From Oxalobacter vibrioformis (lineage in GTDB: Bacteria > Pseudomonadota > Gammaproteobacteria > Burkholderiales > Burkholderiaceae_D): DNA of 64,000 bases. The first letter of the stretch is position 1. Every line of letters begins with the position of its first letter. The DNA is taken from positions 992,001 to 1,056,000 of the forward strand of contig NZ_CP098242.1 in NCBI RefSeq assembly GCF_027118995.1, in the 5' to 3' direction. The position numbers were made by a program, and so were the translations under genes. Shown here piece by piece: positions 27,649 through 38,594 of this stretch. Under the pieces are notes generated by a model, which did no database searches, was not told the DNA's origin, and saw only the letters and a program-made list of their open reading frames with translations.

Positions 27649-28851
27649 ATGGTAGCGCCATCCCTCGACAAAATTACATCATTTACTCCGCCTCAACGTA
27701 CCCTGATGGGACCAGGCCCTTCTAACATCAATCCCCGCGTACTGTCAGCCATGAGCCTGCCGGTCATCGGTCACCTTGATCCGGCTTTTGCCGGCATGAT
27801 GGAGGAGCTGAAAGTCCTGTTACGTTACGGATTTCAAACCAAAAACCCGCTGACTTATCCTATTTCCGGCCCGGGTTCTGTCGGCATGGAAAACTGTTTT
27901 GTGAATATGGTTTCTCCTGGTGACAAAGTCATCGTCTGCCGCAACGGCGTCTTTGGTGGCCGTATGATCGAAAACGTTGAGCGTTCTCGCGGCATCCCTG
28001 TCATCATTGATGACACCTGGGGTGAGCCGGTCGACCCGAACAAGGTGGAAGATGCGCTGAAGAAAAATCCTGATGCCAGGATCGTCGCTTTTGTTCATGC
28101 TGAAACCTCGACCGGCTGTGAATCAGATGCCAAACTGCTGGCACAAATTGCGCACAAGCATGATGCCATGGTCATTGTGGATACGGTTACTTCGCTGGGC
28201 GGATGTCCGGTGCTGGTGGATGAATGGGAACTGGATGCGGTTTATTCCGGGACGCAAAAATGTCTTTCCTGCGCGCCAGGCCTTTCCCCGGTAACGTTTT
28301 CCGAAAGGGCTGTTGACTACGTTACCAAGCGGAAAGACAAAGTGCAAAGCTGGTTCATGGATTTGAATCTGATCCTGAACTACTGGGGTAATACGGCCCG
28401 CACTTACCATCACACTGCGCCGGTCAATGCGCTTTATGGTCTGCATGAAGCAATGGTTATGGTCAAGGAAGAAGGGCTTGAAAATGCCTGGGCACGCCAT
28501 ACCTTGCATCACCAGGCACTGAAAGCAGGGTTCGATGTATTGGGATTGCAATTTGTGGTCAAGGAAGAAAGCCGTCTGCCACAGATGAATCTGGTTACGA
28601 TACCTGAAGGTATTGATGAAGCCGCTGTCAGGCAGGAACTCTTAAATGAATTCAATCTGGAAATCGGCGCAGGCCTGGGTCCCCTGGCTGGTAAAGTCTG
28701 GCGCGTTGGCCTGATGGGTTATACTGCCCAGAAGGAAAGTGTCATATTGTGCCTGTCCGCGTTAGGTTCAGTGCTTGCCAGAAAAGGCTATGCTGTCAAC
28801 GCTGGTGCTGCGGAGGCCGCTGCACTCAAGGTTTACGCTGCTCAAAAATAA
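27649..28851 (+). CDS. Alanine-glyoxylate/serine-pyruvate-type aminotransferase
   Basis: A 400-residue class V PLP enzyme. It opens with TLMGPGPSNINPRVLSAM, has SGPGSVGMENCFVNMV, the aspartate in VDTVTSLGG and the PLP lysine in YSGTQKCLSCAPGLSP (K204). It is of the alanine-glyoxylate / serine-glyoxylate type that converts glyoxylate into glycine. In an organism living on oxalate this would supply glycine from reduced oxalyl-CoA. A terminator with a 9-10-bp GC-rich stem follows. The exact amino donor cannot be told from sequence alone. Confidence 0.85.
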   Translation: MVAPSLDKITSFTPPQRTLMGPGPSNINPRVLSAMSLPVIGHLDPAFAGMMEELKVLLRYGFQTKNPLTYPISGPGSVGMENCFVNMVSPGDKVIVCRNGVFGGRMIENVERSRGIPVIIDDTWGEPVDPNKVEDALKKNPDARIVAFVHAETSTGCESDAKLLAQIAHKHDAMVIVDTVTSLGGCPVLVDEWELDAVYSGTQKCLSCAPGLSPVTFSERAVDYVTKRKDKVQSWFMDLNLILNYWGNTARTYHHTAPVNALYGLHEAMVMVKEEGLENAWARHTLHHQALKAGFDVLGLQFVVKEESRLPQMNLVTIPEGIDEAAVRQELLNEFNLEIGAGLGPLAGKVWRVGLMGYTAQKESVILCLSALGSVLARKGYAVNAGAAEAAALKVYAAQK

Positions 28852-28869
28852 GCGGCTGCAATCAAATAG

Positions 28870-28904
28870 AAAAGCCCGGAAGCGACTGCTTTCCGGGCTT
28901 TTTT
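28870..28904. terminator. Terminator between the aminotransferase and reductase genes
   Basis: AAAAGCCCGGAA-gcgactgc-TTTCCGGGCTTTTTT is a strong stem with A and T runs on either side. It can serve the plus-strand aminotransferase and the convergent minus-strand reductase. Confidence 0.9.
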
Positions 28905-28923
28905 ACGCACTGTTTTCTCAGAA

Positions 28924-29826
28924 CTAGAACTGATCGTCTGATGCACCCAGACGCTTGCCCGGGTTCAATGCCTCCAGTGCCAACAGCGCTGCCGCCTGAT
29001 CCGCATTGGCAAACGTCTCCTGAATATGGTGATACAGATCGGTAACCAGTGAGGTAACCGGTAATCGCAGTCCGGCATCCCTTGCTGCGGCGAGGATATT
29101 GTCCATATCTTTTACCTGGCTTTTGACCTGCCCACCAGGAACAAAGTTACGATCCAGCATGCGCTGGCCATGAACCTCAAGGATGCGGCTTTCGGCGAAG
29201 CCTCCTCTGATCGCCGCTCTTACAGCTGCCGGGTCAGCCCCCCCGGCCTGCGCCAGGAGTAACGCCTCTGCAACAATACTGATGGTGCCTCCGACAATCA
29301 ACTGATTGCACAGCTTGGCGAGCTGCCCGCACCCGGCAGGCCCGACCCGTGTCGGATGCCCCATTATTTTCAATACCGGCTCGGCTCGCTCAAAATCGGA
29401 CAGGGCACCACCCGCCATGATAGCCAGCGTTCCGGCTTCGGCTCCCAGCACACCACCGGAAACCGGTGCATCCAGAAAGGAAACATGGTGTTTTTTAAGC
29501 AAATCGTGAATTTGCAAGGCTTCGGACTGCCTGGTGGAACTCATGTCAATCACAAGTGTGCCAGGCCGCAACAAGGGAAGTATGGAAGTGATTACCTGAA
29601 GGACAACAGGCCCGTCTTCGAGCATGGTAATCACAATATCCGCAGAACGCGCCGCATCCGGCATATCGGCAATCCGCGCACCAACCCCTAGCAGGGGTTC
29701 GGCTTTTGCGCGTGTACGGTTCCAGGCAGTAAGAGGATAACCGGCCAGGCTGATCAGGGATGCCATGGGCAATCCCATTAAACCGGTTCCGAAAAAAGAA
29801 ATCTGCGGCAGATTTTCTTTCGTCAA
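28924..29826 (-). CDS. Tartronate semialdehyde reductase-type dehydrogenase
   Basis: A 300-residue member of the 3-hydroxyisobutyrate dehydrogenase family. The N-terminal ISFFGTGLMGLPMASLI binds NAD(P); FLDAPVSGGVLGAEAGTLAIMAGG is the substrate signature; CGQLAKLCNQLIVGG carries the catalytic lysine (K in QLAKLCNQ). GarR/GlxR enzymes of this type reduce tartronate semialdehyde to glycerate, the last step of the glycerate route by which Oxalobacter assimilates glyoxylate. The neighbouring aminotransferase and fhs support this. 3-hydroxyisobutyrate dehydrogenase or a related enzyme is the alternative. Confidence 0.75.
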   Translation of the reverse strand: MTKENLPQISFFGTGLMGLPMASLISLAGYPLTAWNRTRAKAEPLLGVGARIADMPDAARSADIVITMLEDGPVVLQVITSILPLLRPGTLVIDMSSTRQSEALQIHDLLKKHHVSFLDAPVSGGVLGAEAGTLAIMAGGALSDFERAEPVLKIMGHPTRVGPAGCGQLAKLCNQLIVGGTISIVAEALLLAQAGGADPAAVRAAIRGGFAESRILEVHGQRMLDRNFVPGGQVKSQVKDMDNILAAARDAGLRLPVTSLVTDLYHHIQETFANADQAAALLALEALNPGKRLGASDDQF

Positions 29827-29879
29827 GCCTGGCCCGTCACAATGGTAGGTAGGTTATTGGATAATACGGTAAAACCGGA

Positions 29880-30440
29880 TTACCAGCGATACGCCGCCCT
29901 CAACATCAGCAGGTTTTCACCACTGTTGTGAGAACCAATACCGGCATTGGAATAGTGCTGCACTCTCAGACCAAGGTCAATATTGTTGTCAAAGACATAG
30001 CCCACACCCAGATGTTCGGTAAACTGGAAGGAAATACCCATGTTGTTACCGGCATTGTTGTATACCTTTGAGAAGAAAGCGACACCAACACCACCTTCAA
30101 TATATGGACCTTTTTTGTCGGTTTTCATGAAGCGGAAAACCGGTGTCAGACCGACAACGGCAATTTCCTTGTCTTCATCCTTGTCTTTCCAGTCTGACGC
30201 ATGCCACCAGGCGGCATTCAGGTCAAAATACCCATCAAGGCTTGTGCCGTTGGAATTGAACCAGTGCTGGTTCCAGTCCCATTGCAGACCGACACGGGTG
30301 ACAACCAGATCATCTTCACCCATACCCACTTCAAGCGACACGCTGTCCGGTGTCAGGTCAACCGCATGACTCGTACCCTGAACGGCAAAAAATGCCAGTC
30401 CGGCTACCAGTGCGATGGCGCCGCGTTTCAAAAAGTTCAT
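29880..30440 (-). CDS. PagL-like lipid A 3-O-deacylase
   Basis: A 186-residue outer membrane protein if started at ATG 30440 (MNFLKRGAIALVAGLAFF), which has AAGGAAAGG upstream and lies 28 bases after the purB stop. A longer frame would run into purB. A signal peptide ends near SHA. The C-terminal beta strands contain QHYSNAGIG and GENLLML, matching the PagL catalytic residues: H162, S164 and probably E175. PagL removes a fatty acid from lipid A at the outer membrane and changes its recognition by host immunity. It is a small eight-stranded barrel ending in aromatic W, as usual for BAM substrates. Confidence 0.82.
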   Translation of the reverse strand: MNFLKRGAIALVAGLAFFAVQGTSHAVDLTPDSVSLEVGMGEDDLVVTRVGLQWDWNQHWFNSNGTSLDGYFDLNAAWWHASDWKDKDEDKEIAVVGLTPVFRFMKTDKKGPYIEGGVGVAFFSKVYNNAGNNMGISFQFTEHLGVGYVFDNNIDLGLRVQHYSNAGIGSHNSGENLLMLRAAYRW

Positions 30441-30468
30441 AACCCACCTTTCCTTAACCAAGTTGACT

Positions 30469-31980
<1,512 letters not shown>

Positions 31981-32079
31981 CTAGAAGAAAACCGCACTCC
32001 CCGTCATGGCAGAAAATCTTTTGGCAAACACAATGCTATAATCGCAGCCTGTTTTTATCCTGAGTAAGCGCAAATTATC

Positions 32080-32688
32080 ATGAAACTGATTGGCACAACA
32101 ACCAGTCCTTATGTTCGAAAAGTACGCGTTGTTCTGAACGAGAAAAAAATCGATTATGTCTTCCTGCTTGAGGATCTGAGTGCATCCGACAGCACATTAA
32201 GTGAATTCAATCCGCTGGGCAAGGTTCCCTGCCTGGTTATGGAGGACGGCAAAATACTGTACGACTCCAGTGTCATTGTGGAATACCTGGATACCATCAC
32301 GCCGGTTGGCAAACTTTTCCCTCCCGGCGGAAGAGCACGGGCTGACGTCAAATGCTGGGAAGCGCTGGCTGATGGCGTCATGGATGCTGCTGTGCTGGCA
32401 AGACTGGAAGAAACCAAACGGCCGAAGGAACAGCAAAGTGCGGCATGGGTCCAGCATCAACTGGGCAAGGTTCACTCTGGGCTGAAAGCCATGTCGCAGC
32501 AGTTGGGTGAAAAAAACTGGTGCCACGACAACACCTATTCTCTTGCCGACATCGCTGTTGGATGTGCGCTGGGCTGGCTGTCTTTCCGTTTTGATCAAAT
32601 TGACTGGCAAAGCGACTATGAAAACTTGGTCAGACTTTTTGAACGCCTGTCAGAACGCGCGTCTTTTCAGGAAACCATACCGGTATAA
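32080..32688 (+). CDS. Glutathione S-transferase family protein
   Basis: A 202-residue protein with a thioredoxin-like N-terminal domain (MKLIGTTTSPYVRKVRVVLNEKKIDY, then NPLGKVPCLVMEDGKILYDSSVIVEYLD) and an all-helical C-terminal domain with the usual YSLADIAVGCALGW. It resembles E. coli YibF-type GSTs. Substrates are unknown. A TATAAT lies about 40 bases before the start. It is convergent with mnmA. Confidence 0.88.
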   Translation: MKLIGTTTSPYVRKVRVVLNEKKIDYVFLLEDLSASDSTLSEFNPLGKVPCLVMEDGKILYDSSVIVEYLDTITPVGKLFPPGGRARADVKCWEALADGVMDAAVLARLEETKRPKEQQSAAWVQHQLGKVHSGLKAMSQQLGEKNWCHDNTYSLADIAVGCALGWLSFRFDQIDWQSDYENLVRLFERLSERASFQETIPV

Positions 32689-32701
32689 CAGCAGCAACCC
32701 G

Positions 32702-33811
32702 TCAGATTGATGCCGGTACGCTGCCTTCAATAATTCCACCCCCCAGACAAACCTCGCCCTGGTAAAACACGGCGGATTGCCCCGGGGTCACTGCCCATTG
32801 CGGCGCTTCAAACCCGGCAGAAAACTGCGTGTCGCCCGACAGGCTGAGCTGACAGGACACATCATGTTGTCGATAACGCGTCTTGACTGCCACCATCCCT
32901 TCATCGGGTGACATGCCGGCTATCCAACTGGACTGGCCTGCGTGCAACTCGGAAGACAACAGCCAGGGATGGTCATGCCCCTGCACGGCATAGAGTACGT
33001 TTTCCGCAATATCCTTTTTTGCCACATACCAGGCATCGCTTGTGCCATCGGCCTTCTTGTGCGCCTTCAGGCCGCCGATTCCAATGCCTTTACGCTGCCC
33101 GATTGTATAAAAACTCAGGCCGACATGTTCGCCGATGATCTCGCCATCCGGCGTTTTGATTGGCCCGGGTTCATATGACAGATAACGATTCAGGAAAGCA
33201 CGAAAAGGGCGTTCACCAATAAAACAGATGCCGGTCGAGTCTTTCTTTTTCGCATTGTGCAGGCCCAGCTTTTCTGCAATCCGGCGCACCTCGGTTTTCG
33301 GAATTTCACCCAGCGGGAATAGTGTTTTCGAAAGCTGCTGCTGGTTCAGGCGATGCAGAAAATAACTCTGGTCCTTGCTGGCATCTTTTGCTTTCAACAG
33401 TTCATACAAGCCATTATTTTCACGCACCCGCGCATAATGCCCGGTAGCAATCTGCTCGGCACCCAGTGAGACGGCGTGATCCAGAAAAGCCTTGAACTTG
33501 ATTTCAGCATTGCACAGCACATCAGGATTAGGCGTACGCCCCGCCTCGTATTCCCGCAAAAATTCGGCAAATACCCGTTCCTTGTACTCGGCGGCAAAAT
33601 TCACTGCCTCAATATCAATCCCGATGACATCGGCCACTGTCACCGCATCCAACCAATCCTGCCTGGCCGAACAGAATGCATTATCGTCATCATCTTCCCA
33701 GTTTTTCATGAAAAGACCGACAACGTCATAACCCTGTTCCTTGAGCAGCCAGGCGGCAACCGATGAATCCACACCACCTGACATGCCAATAACGATTTTT
33801 TTTCGACTCAT
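32702..33811 (-). CDS. mnmA: tRNA 2-thiouridylase MnmA
   Basis: A 369-residue enzyme that thiolates U34 of tRNA Lys, Glu and Gln. The PP-loop is [15 protein letters not shown] (residues 9-23). The catalytic cysteines are C100 in [11 protein letters not shown] and C196 in [13 protein letters not shown]. Its ATG overlaps the stop of the upstream NUDIX gene (ATGA), so they are co-translated, the same NUDIX-mnmA order known from E. coli (nudJ-mnmA). Confidence 0.96.
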   Translation of the reverse strand: MSRKKIVIGMSGGVDSSVAAWLLKEQGYDVVGLFMKNWEDDDDNAFCSARQDWLDAVTVADVIGIDIEAVNFAAEYKERVFAEFLREYEAGRTPNPDVLCNAEIKFKAFLDHAVSLGAEQIATGHYARVRENNGLYELLKAKDASKDQSYFLHRLNQQQLSKTLFPLGEIPKTEVRRIAEKLGLHNAKKKDSTGICFIGERPFRAFLNRYLSYEPGPIKTPDGEIIGEHVGLSFYTIGQRKGIGIGGLKAHKKADGTSDAWYVAKKDIAENVLYAVQGHDHPWLLSSELHAGQSSWIAGMSPDEGMVAVKTRYRQHDVSCQLSLSGDTQFSAGFEAPQWAVTPGQSAVFYQGEVCLGGGIIEGSVPASI

Positions 33812-34290
33812 GATACTGCCCTGTTAATAAACTGGTACCGTGACACATAGGATAAAGGCGCTTTTTGTCCTGTGACATAGTCGTCAATACACTGCATCAC
33901 TACCGTACTGCGATGACGCTGGGGACAGGCGGCCATCTCATCTCTTGTCATCCACACTGTCCGTATGATGTCCGGGTCAAGCGGGCGGTTGTGCAACATC
34001 CCCAGACTTCCGGTAAAAGCGAAACGGATATAACTGGCGTCTGATCCATCCGGCATACGGTAATTCAGATGATAGGTCCCCAGAAAACCGTCCGGGTGAA
34101 AATCATAGGCGCTTTCCTCAAGCGCTTCACGCACAACAGCCTGCTGCAGTGACTCCCCGGCCTCAAGCAGCCCGCCAGGCTGATTAAGCGTCAGCACCCC
34201 GTTTGCTTCCTGTTCTTCCACGAGCAAAAAACGGCCATCCCGCTCAACAACCGCAGCAACAACAATATAGGGTCTCCAGATCTCAGACAT
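33808..34290 (-). CDS. nudJ: NUDIX hydrolase, NudJ-like phosphatase
   Basis: A 160-residue NUDIX protein with [18 protein letters not shown] and the NUDIX box from [14 protein letters not shown] to REALEES (about residues 39-61). E. coli NudJ hydrolyses thiamine and nucleoside pyrophosphates and sits before mnmA just as here. The stop overlaps the mnmA start by 4 bases. Confidence 0.85.
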   Translation of the reverse strand: MSEIWRPYIVVAAVVERDGRFLLVEEQEANGVLTLNQPGGLLEAGESLQQAVVREALEESAYDFHPDGFLGTYHLNYRMPDGSDASYIRFAFTGSLGMLHNRPLDPDIIRTVWMTRDEMAACPQRHRSTVVMQCIDDYVTGQKAPLSYVSRYQFINRAVS

Positions 34291-34527
34291 GGCGCTCCTG
34301 TCCCGCCTCTACTTTAACGTATTGATTTATTAACTTTTTTATATGACTGGATTTTTTATCCTGCCGGCATCCCTGTGAGGAATAAATGCGGATTGCCCTG
34401 CAACCTTGCGCGTAAATTCCGGTCTCAACAGCATGTTATTTTCGCATTCATTTGATTTTTCAGCCAAAAAATTGTGTATTATAAAAGGCTTTTTAAAAAA
34501 GAGCCTTTCAGTTATTTGGAGAAGTAT

Positions 34528-35643
34528 ATGAGAATCGGCATCCCCGCCGAGACAATAGCAGGTGAAACCCGTGTGGCAGCCACGCCGGAAACCATTCGGA
34601 AACTACTGGCAAAAAACCATCAGGTCATTGTCGAAACGGGCGCAGGCATCAATTCAAGCATACCTGATACGGCTTATCAGGAAGCGGGCGCCCGAATGGG
34701 CAGTGCGGCAGAGGCTTTTGCCAGTGATATTGTGCTGAAAGTCCGTGCGCCGACCGAAACAGAACGGCCGCTCATGCAATCCGGCACGGTTCTGATTGGC
34801 ATGCTCAATCCCTTTGACGCAGAAAATATCACGAAAATGGCTGCCCAGGGACTGACAGCCTTCTCGCTTGAAGCCGCACCCAGGATATCGCGCGCCCAAT
34901 CGCTTGATGTCCTCTCCTCCCAGGCCAACATCGCCGGTTATAAAGCCGTCGTGATGGCGGCAGATACCTATCAGCGCTTCATGCCGATGCTGATGACAGC
35001 CGCTGGCACAGTGAAAGCGGCACGCGTTTTGATCATGGGCGTCGGTGTGGCCGGATTACAGGCGATTGCCACAGCCAAGCGCCTGGGCGCCGTCATTGAA
35101 GCATCGGATGTGCGGCCTCCTGTCAAAGAGCAGGTGGAATCGCTCGGCGCCAAATTCATCGATGTCCCTTATGAAACCGATGAAGAAAGAGAAATCGCCC
35201 AGGGCGCTGGCGGCTACGCTCGCCCAATGCCAGAAGCCTGGATGAAACGACAGGCAGCGCTGGTTCATGAACGGGCCAAACAGGCTGACATTATTATTAC
35301 TACTGCGCTTATTCCCGGGAGAAAGGCGCCCATCCTGATTTCAGACGACATGGTCAAATCCATGAAACCCGGCTCTGTCATTGTCGATATGGCTGTCGAA
35401 CAGGGAGGGAACTGCACCCTTTCCGAACCGGGGAAAACCGTCACCAGATACGGTGTCCATATTATTGGCATTCCCAACCTTGCCACCTTTGTCGCTGCAG
35501 ACGCCTCGGCGCTTTATGCCCGGAATCTGCTCGATTTTCTGAACCTTATCCTGGATGAGGATAATAACCTTGCTATTAATCTAGAAGACGAAATCGTTGC
35601 CGCCACACGCATGTGTGCCAACGGTGAGGTATTTCGCAAATAG
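34528..35643 (+). CDS. pntAA: NAD(P) transhydrogenase subunit alpha, part 1
   Basis: A 371-residue soluble NAD-binding subunit of the three-subunit proton-translocating transhydrogenase. The start at ATG 34528 has TTGGAGAAG upstream; an ATG at 34474 is in-frame but lacks such a site. [20 protein letters not shown], the RALSLDV-like mobile region ([20 protein letters not shown]), the NAD fold [22 protein letters not shown] and [16 protein letters not shown] are visible. It binds NADH and passes hydride to NADP in PntB. It is followed by panD and then the membrane part pntAB. Confidence 0.95.
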   Translation: MRIGIPAETIAGETRVAATPETIRKLLAKNHQVIVETGAGINSSIPDTAYQEAGARMGSAAEAFASDIVLKVRAPTETERPLMQSGTVLIGMLNPFDAENITKMAAQGLTAFSLEAAPRISRAQSLDVLSSQANIAGYKAVVMAADTYQRFMPMLMTAAGTVKAARVLIMGVGVAGLQAIATAKRLGAVIEASDVRPPVKEQVESLGAKFIDVPYETDEEREIAQGAGGYARPMPEAWMKRQAALVHERAKQADIIITTALIPGRKAPILISDDMVKSMKPGSVIVDMAVEQGGNCTLSEPGKTVTRYGVHIIGIPNLATFVAADASALYARNLLDFLNLILDEDNNLAINLEDEIVAATRMCANGEVFRK

Positions 35644-35654
35644 GAGAAACAACA

Positions 35655-36014
35655 ATGCAACGAATCATGCTCCGTTCAAAAATTCATCGCGTCTCGGTCA
35701 CACAGTGCGACCTCAATTATGAGGGTTCGTGCGGCATTGACCAGGATCTGATGGAAGCTGCCGGCATCCTCGAATATGAACGCATCGAACTTTACAACGT
35801 CAATAATGGCGAACGTTTTTCAACCTACACGATCCCCGGCGAACGCGGATCCGGTGAAATTTCCTTAAATGGCGCTGCCGCACGTCGTGCAGAGCTGGGT
35901 GATTTACTCATCATCTGCACCTACGGTCCCATGACCGATGAGGAAATCAAAACCTTCAAGCCGAAAATTGTTTTTGTTGATGAAAAGAACAAAATCGCCG
36001 GTATGAAAGAATAA
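35655..36014 (+). CDS. panD: Aspartate 1-decarboxylase PanD
   Basis: A 119-residue proenzyme that makes beta-alanine for pantothenate. It matches PanD throughout: [27 protein letters not shown] contains the self-cleavage site G24-S25, whose serine becomes the pyruvoyl group; [26 protein letters not shown] and GDLLIICTY follow. It lies 11 bases after pntAA and 12 bases before pntAB, so it is translated within the transhydrogenase operon, an unusual position for this gene. Confidence 0.95.
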   Translation: MQRIMLRSKIHRVSVTQCDLNYEGSCGIDQDLMEAAGILEYERIELYNVNNGERFSTYTIPGERGSGEISLNGAAARRAELGDLLIICTYGPMTDEEIKTFKPKIVFVDEKNKIAGMKE

Positions 36015-36026
36015 CGGGTTACCGCT

Positions 36027-36341
36027 ATGGAAGTAAGCATCACCATCATCAATCTCATTATCTTTGTTCTGGCCATTTATGTTGGCTACCATGTCGTCTG
36101 GACAGTAACGCCAGCACTGCATACGCCCCTGATGGCCGTAACCAATGCCATTTCTGCCATTGTCATTGTTGGCGCCATGCTGGCAACCGCCCTGACAGAA
36201 GGCATTGTCGCTCAGGTAATGGGGACACTGGCTGTGGTGCTGGCCGCCATTAATGTCTTTGGCGGGTTTCTGGTCACCCAGCGCATGCTGGAAATGTTCA
36301 GGAAAAAAGAACCGAAAGCAAAAAGCGGGGAGAGCAAATAA
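36027..36341 (+). CDS. pntAB: NAD(P) transhydrogenase subunit alpha, part 2
   Basis: A 104-residue protein with three or four membrane helices ([63 protein letters not shown]), the short membrane subunit of the split transhydrogenase. It ends with a charged tail ([14 protein letters not shown]). Its stop shares a base with the pntB start (TAATG), so coupling is expected. Confidence 0.93.
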   Translation: MEVSITIINLIIFVLAIYVGYHVVWTVTPALHTPLMAVTNAISAIVIVGAMLATALTEGIVAQVMGTLAVVLAAINVFGGFLVTQRMLEMFRKKEPKAKSGESK

Positions 36342-37789
36342 TGAGCATGAATCTCGTTACCTTGCTTTACCTCGTTGCATCTGTCTGCTTTATCCAGGCG
36401 TTAAAAGGCCTTTCCCATCCCTCCACTGCCCGGCGTGGTAATGTCTTTGGCATGATCGGCATGGCCATTGCCACCTTCACCACGATTGCGCTGATTATCA
36501 AGCTCAAATCCGAATACACCGGATCCGGTGGACTGGGTTATGGCCTGCTTGCCGGTGGTATTCTTGTCGGCGGGCTGATCGGTGCCGTCATGGCAAAACG
36601 GGTGGAAATGACCAAAATGCCGGAACTGGTTGCAGCCATGCATTCGCTGATTGGTCTGTCAGCGGTTTTTATTGCCATTGCTGCTGTTGCCGAACCGTTT
36701 GCCTTCCAGATCGTGGCACGGGGGGAACCCATCCCTTTCGGAAATCGCCTTGAGCTTTTTATCGGCACTTTTGTGGGCGCCATCACCTTTTCCGGTTCTG
36801 TCATCGCTTTTGGCAAACTATCAGGTGGATACAAATTCCGCCTGTTTCAGGGTGCCCCTGTTGTTTTCAGGGGACAGCATATCGTCAACCTGATCCTGGC
36901 GCTGGTCATGATCGCTCTCGGGCTGGTGTTCTGCTTTGCGCCTGGCGCCGAACCAGCCTGGACGCCTTTTCTGATCATGGCCGCCATTGCCTTTATATTG
37001 GGGGTGCTGATCATCATTCCCATTGGTGGTGCTGACATGCCGGTTGTGGTTTCCATGTTAAACAGCTACTCCGGCTGGGCGGCGGCTGGCATCGGATTTT
37101 CCCTGAATAACGCCATGCTGATTATTGCCGGCTCACTGGTCGGCTCATCCGGCGCGATTCTTTCGTACATCATGTGTAAAGCCATGAACCGCTCCTTTAT
37201 CAATGTGATCATGGGCGGATTTGGCGGTGATGCGGGTGCGGCGGCAGCAGGAGATCAGGCGCCCCGGAATGTCAAATCCGGCTCGGCAGAGGATGCGGCT
37301 TTTCTGATGATGAATGCCGATACGGTACTGATTGTTCCGGGATATGGTCTGGCAGTCGCACGGGCACAGCACGCCTTAAAAGAACTGACCGATAAGCTGA
37401 CCGAGCACGGTGTCACAGTCAAATACGCTATCCATCCGGTAGCCGGGCGCATGCCTGGACATATGAACGTGCTGCTTGCAGAAGCGGAAGTCTCCTATGA
37501 CCAGGTCTTTGAAATGGAAGATATCAACAGCGAATTCGCGCAGGCTGATGTGGCACTGGTTCTTGGCGCCAATGATGTGGTCAACCCGGCAGCAAAGGAT
37601 CCGAAATCACCCATTGCCGGCATGCCGATTCTCGAAGCACAGCGCGCCAAAACAGTCATTGTCAACAAACGCTCCATGGCTGTCGGTTATGCCGGGCTGG
37701 ACAACGAACTCTTCTATATGGATAAAACCATGATGGTCTTTGGCGATGCGAAAAAAGTGATTGAAGACATGGTCAAGGCGGTAGACTAA
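36341..37789 (+). CDS. pntB: NAD(P) transhydrogenase subunit beta
   Basis: A 482-residue subunit with about nine membrane helices in the first 270 residues and a soluble NADP-binding domain at the C-terminus. The latter contains VLIVPGYGLAVARAQH, HPVAGRMPGHMNVLLAEA, DVALVLGANDVVNPAAKD and SMAVGYAGLDNELF. The enzyme uses the proton gradient to make NADPH from NADH. The operon ends with a strong bidirectional terminator. Confidence 0.96.
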   Translation: MSMNLVTLLYLVASVCFIQALKGLSHPSTARRGNVFGMIGMAIATFTTIALIIKLKSEYTGSGGLGYGLLAGGILVGGLIGAVMAKRVEMTKMPELVAAMHSLIGLSAVFIAIAAVAEPFAFQIVARGEPIPFGNRLELFIGTFVGAITFSGSVIAFGKLSGGYKFRLFQGAPVVFRGQHIVNLILALVMIALGLVFCFAPGAEPAWTPFLIMAAIAFILGVLIIIPIGGADMPVVVSMLNSYSGWAAAGIGFSLNNAMLIIAGSLVGSSGAILSYIMCKAMNRSFINVIMGGFGGDAGAAAAGDQAPRNVKSGSAEDAAFLMMNADTVLIVPGYGLAVARAQHALKELTDKLTEHGVTVKYAIHPVAGRMPGHMNVLLAEAEVSYDQVFEMEDINSEFAQADVALVLGANDVVNPAAKDPKSPIAGMPILEAQRAKTVIVNKRSMAVGYAGLDNELFYMDKTMMVFGDAKKVIEDMVKAVD

Positions 37790-37795
37790 AGGTCT

Positions 37796-37838
37796 CATCA
37801 TAAAAAAACGCGCCCTTTCGGCGCGTTTTTTTATGATG
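37796..37838. terminator. Bidirectional terminator between pntB and murU
   Basis: CATCAT-A7-CGCGCC and GGCGCG-T7-ATGATG form a perfect 19-bp inverted repeat around CTTTC. It serves the convergent pnt and murU-amgK operons. Confidence 0.92.
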
Positions 37839-37849
37839 TTGTTTCCGGT

Positions 37850-38563
37850 TTATCGTTCAAAAGACAGTGGCGCATTCAGCATTTCATATCGGTCAACCGT
37901 GCCCACATCTGTCCAGTCACCCCGGTAAACTTCACCGCCAACAAGACCTTTATCGGCATACGCTCTTAACAGCATCCCCAATTGTGCTTTCTCACCCGGC
38001 TGTATGGCATCAAACATGGCCATACGATAAACACCAATACCGGAAAAGGTATAAGGCCGTTCCCCTTCATTACTGACTGAAAAGAGATTCAGTGAGAAAT
38101 CCCCTTTTTCATAATAAGGCGGCTTTTTGACCAGATACAGCCAGGCCATATCTTTCTTGTCATCAGCATGCGGTTTTCCCCAGACGTCATTGTCTTCAAG
38201 CGCGATTTTGACTTGGGAAAAGTCAAAATGCGGGCAGTAGGCATCAGCGGCAATACCCACAAAACGATCCTCTCCCAGCAAATGCCGCGCGTTGACAACA
38301 CCTCCCGCCGTCTCAAGCGCCTCCCCTTCTGCCGAGTAAATAATGTTTGCACCGAAACGCGATCCATCACCCAGCGCTTCTTCAATCCGGTTACTCAGCC
38401 AGGCATGATTAATGACCATATCTGTAATACCGGCACGGACCAGATTCAAAATATGCCAGACGATCAATGGCCTGCCACGAACTTCAAGCAAAGGTTTCGG
38501 GATAGTGTCAGTAAGGGGGCGCAGTCGCTCACCCCGACCGGCTGCAAATATCATGGCTTTCAT
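37850..38563 (-). CDS. murU: N-acetylmuramate-1-phosphate uridylyltransferase MurU
   Basis: A 237-residue nucleotidyltransferase if started at ATG 38563, which has AGGAACC upstream. The GlmU/RmlA-type signature MIFAAGRGERLRPLTDTIPKPLLEV lies at the N-terminus, and TFSGIGVYR and WTDVGTVDRYE toward the end. MurU transfers UMP to MurNAc-1-phosphate in the recycling route that by-passes MurA and fosfomycin. It follows amgK, which makes its substrate. Confidence 0.9.
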   Translation of the reverse strand: MKAMIFAAGRGERLRPLTDTIPKPLLEVRGRPLIVWHILNLVRAGITDMVINHAWLSNRIEEALGDGSRFGANIIYSAEGEALETAGGVVNARHLLGEDRFVGIAADAYCPHFDFSQVKIALEDNDVWGKPHADDKKDMAWLYLVKKPPYYEKGDFSLNLFSVSNEGERPYTFSGIGVYRMAMFDAIQPGEKAQLGMLLRAYADKGLVGGEVYRGDWTDVGTVDRYEMLNAPLSFER

Positions 38564-38594
38564 TTTGGTTCCTGCCGCATGAATCATGGTTTAA

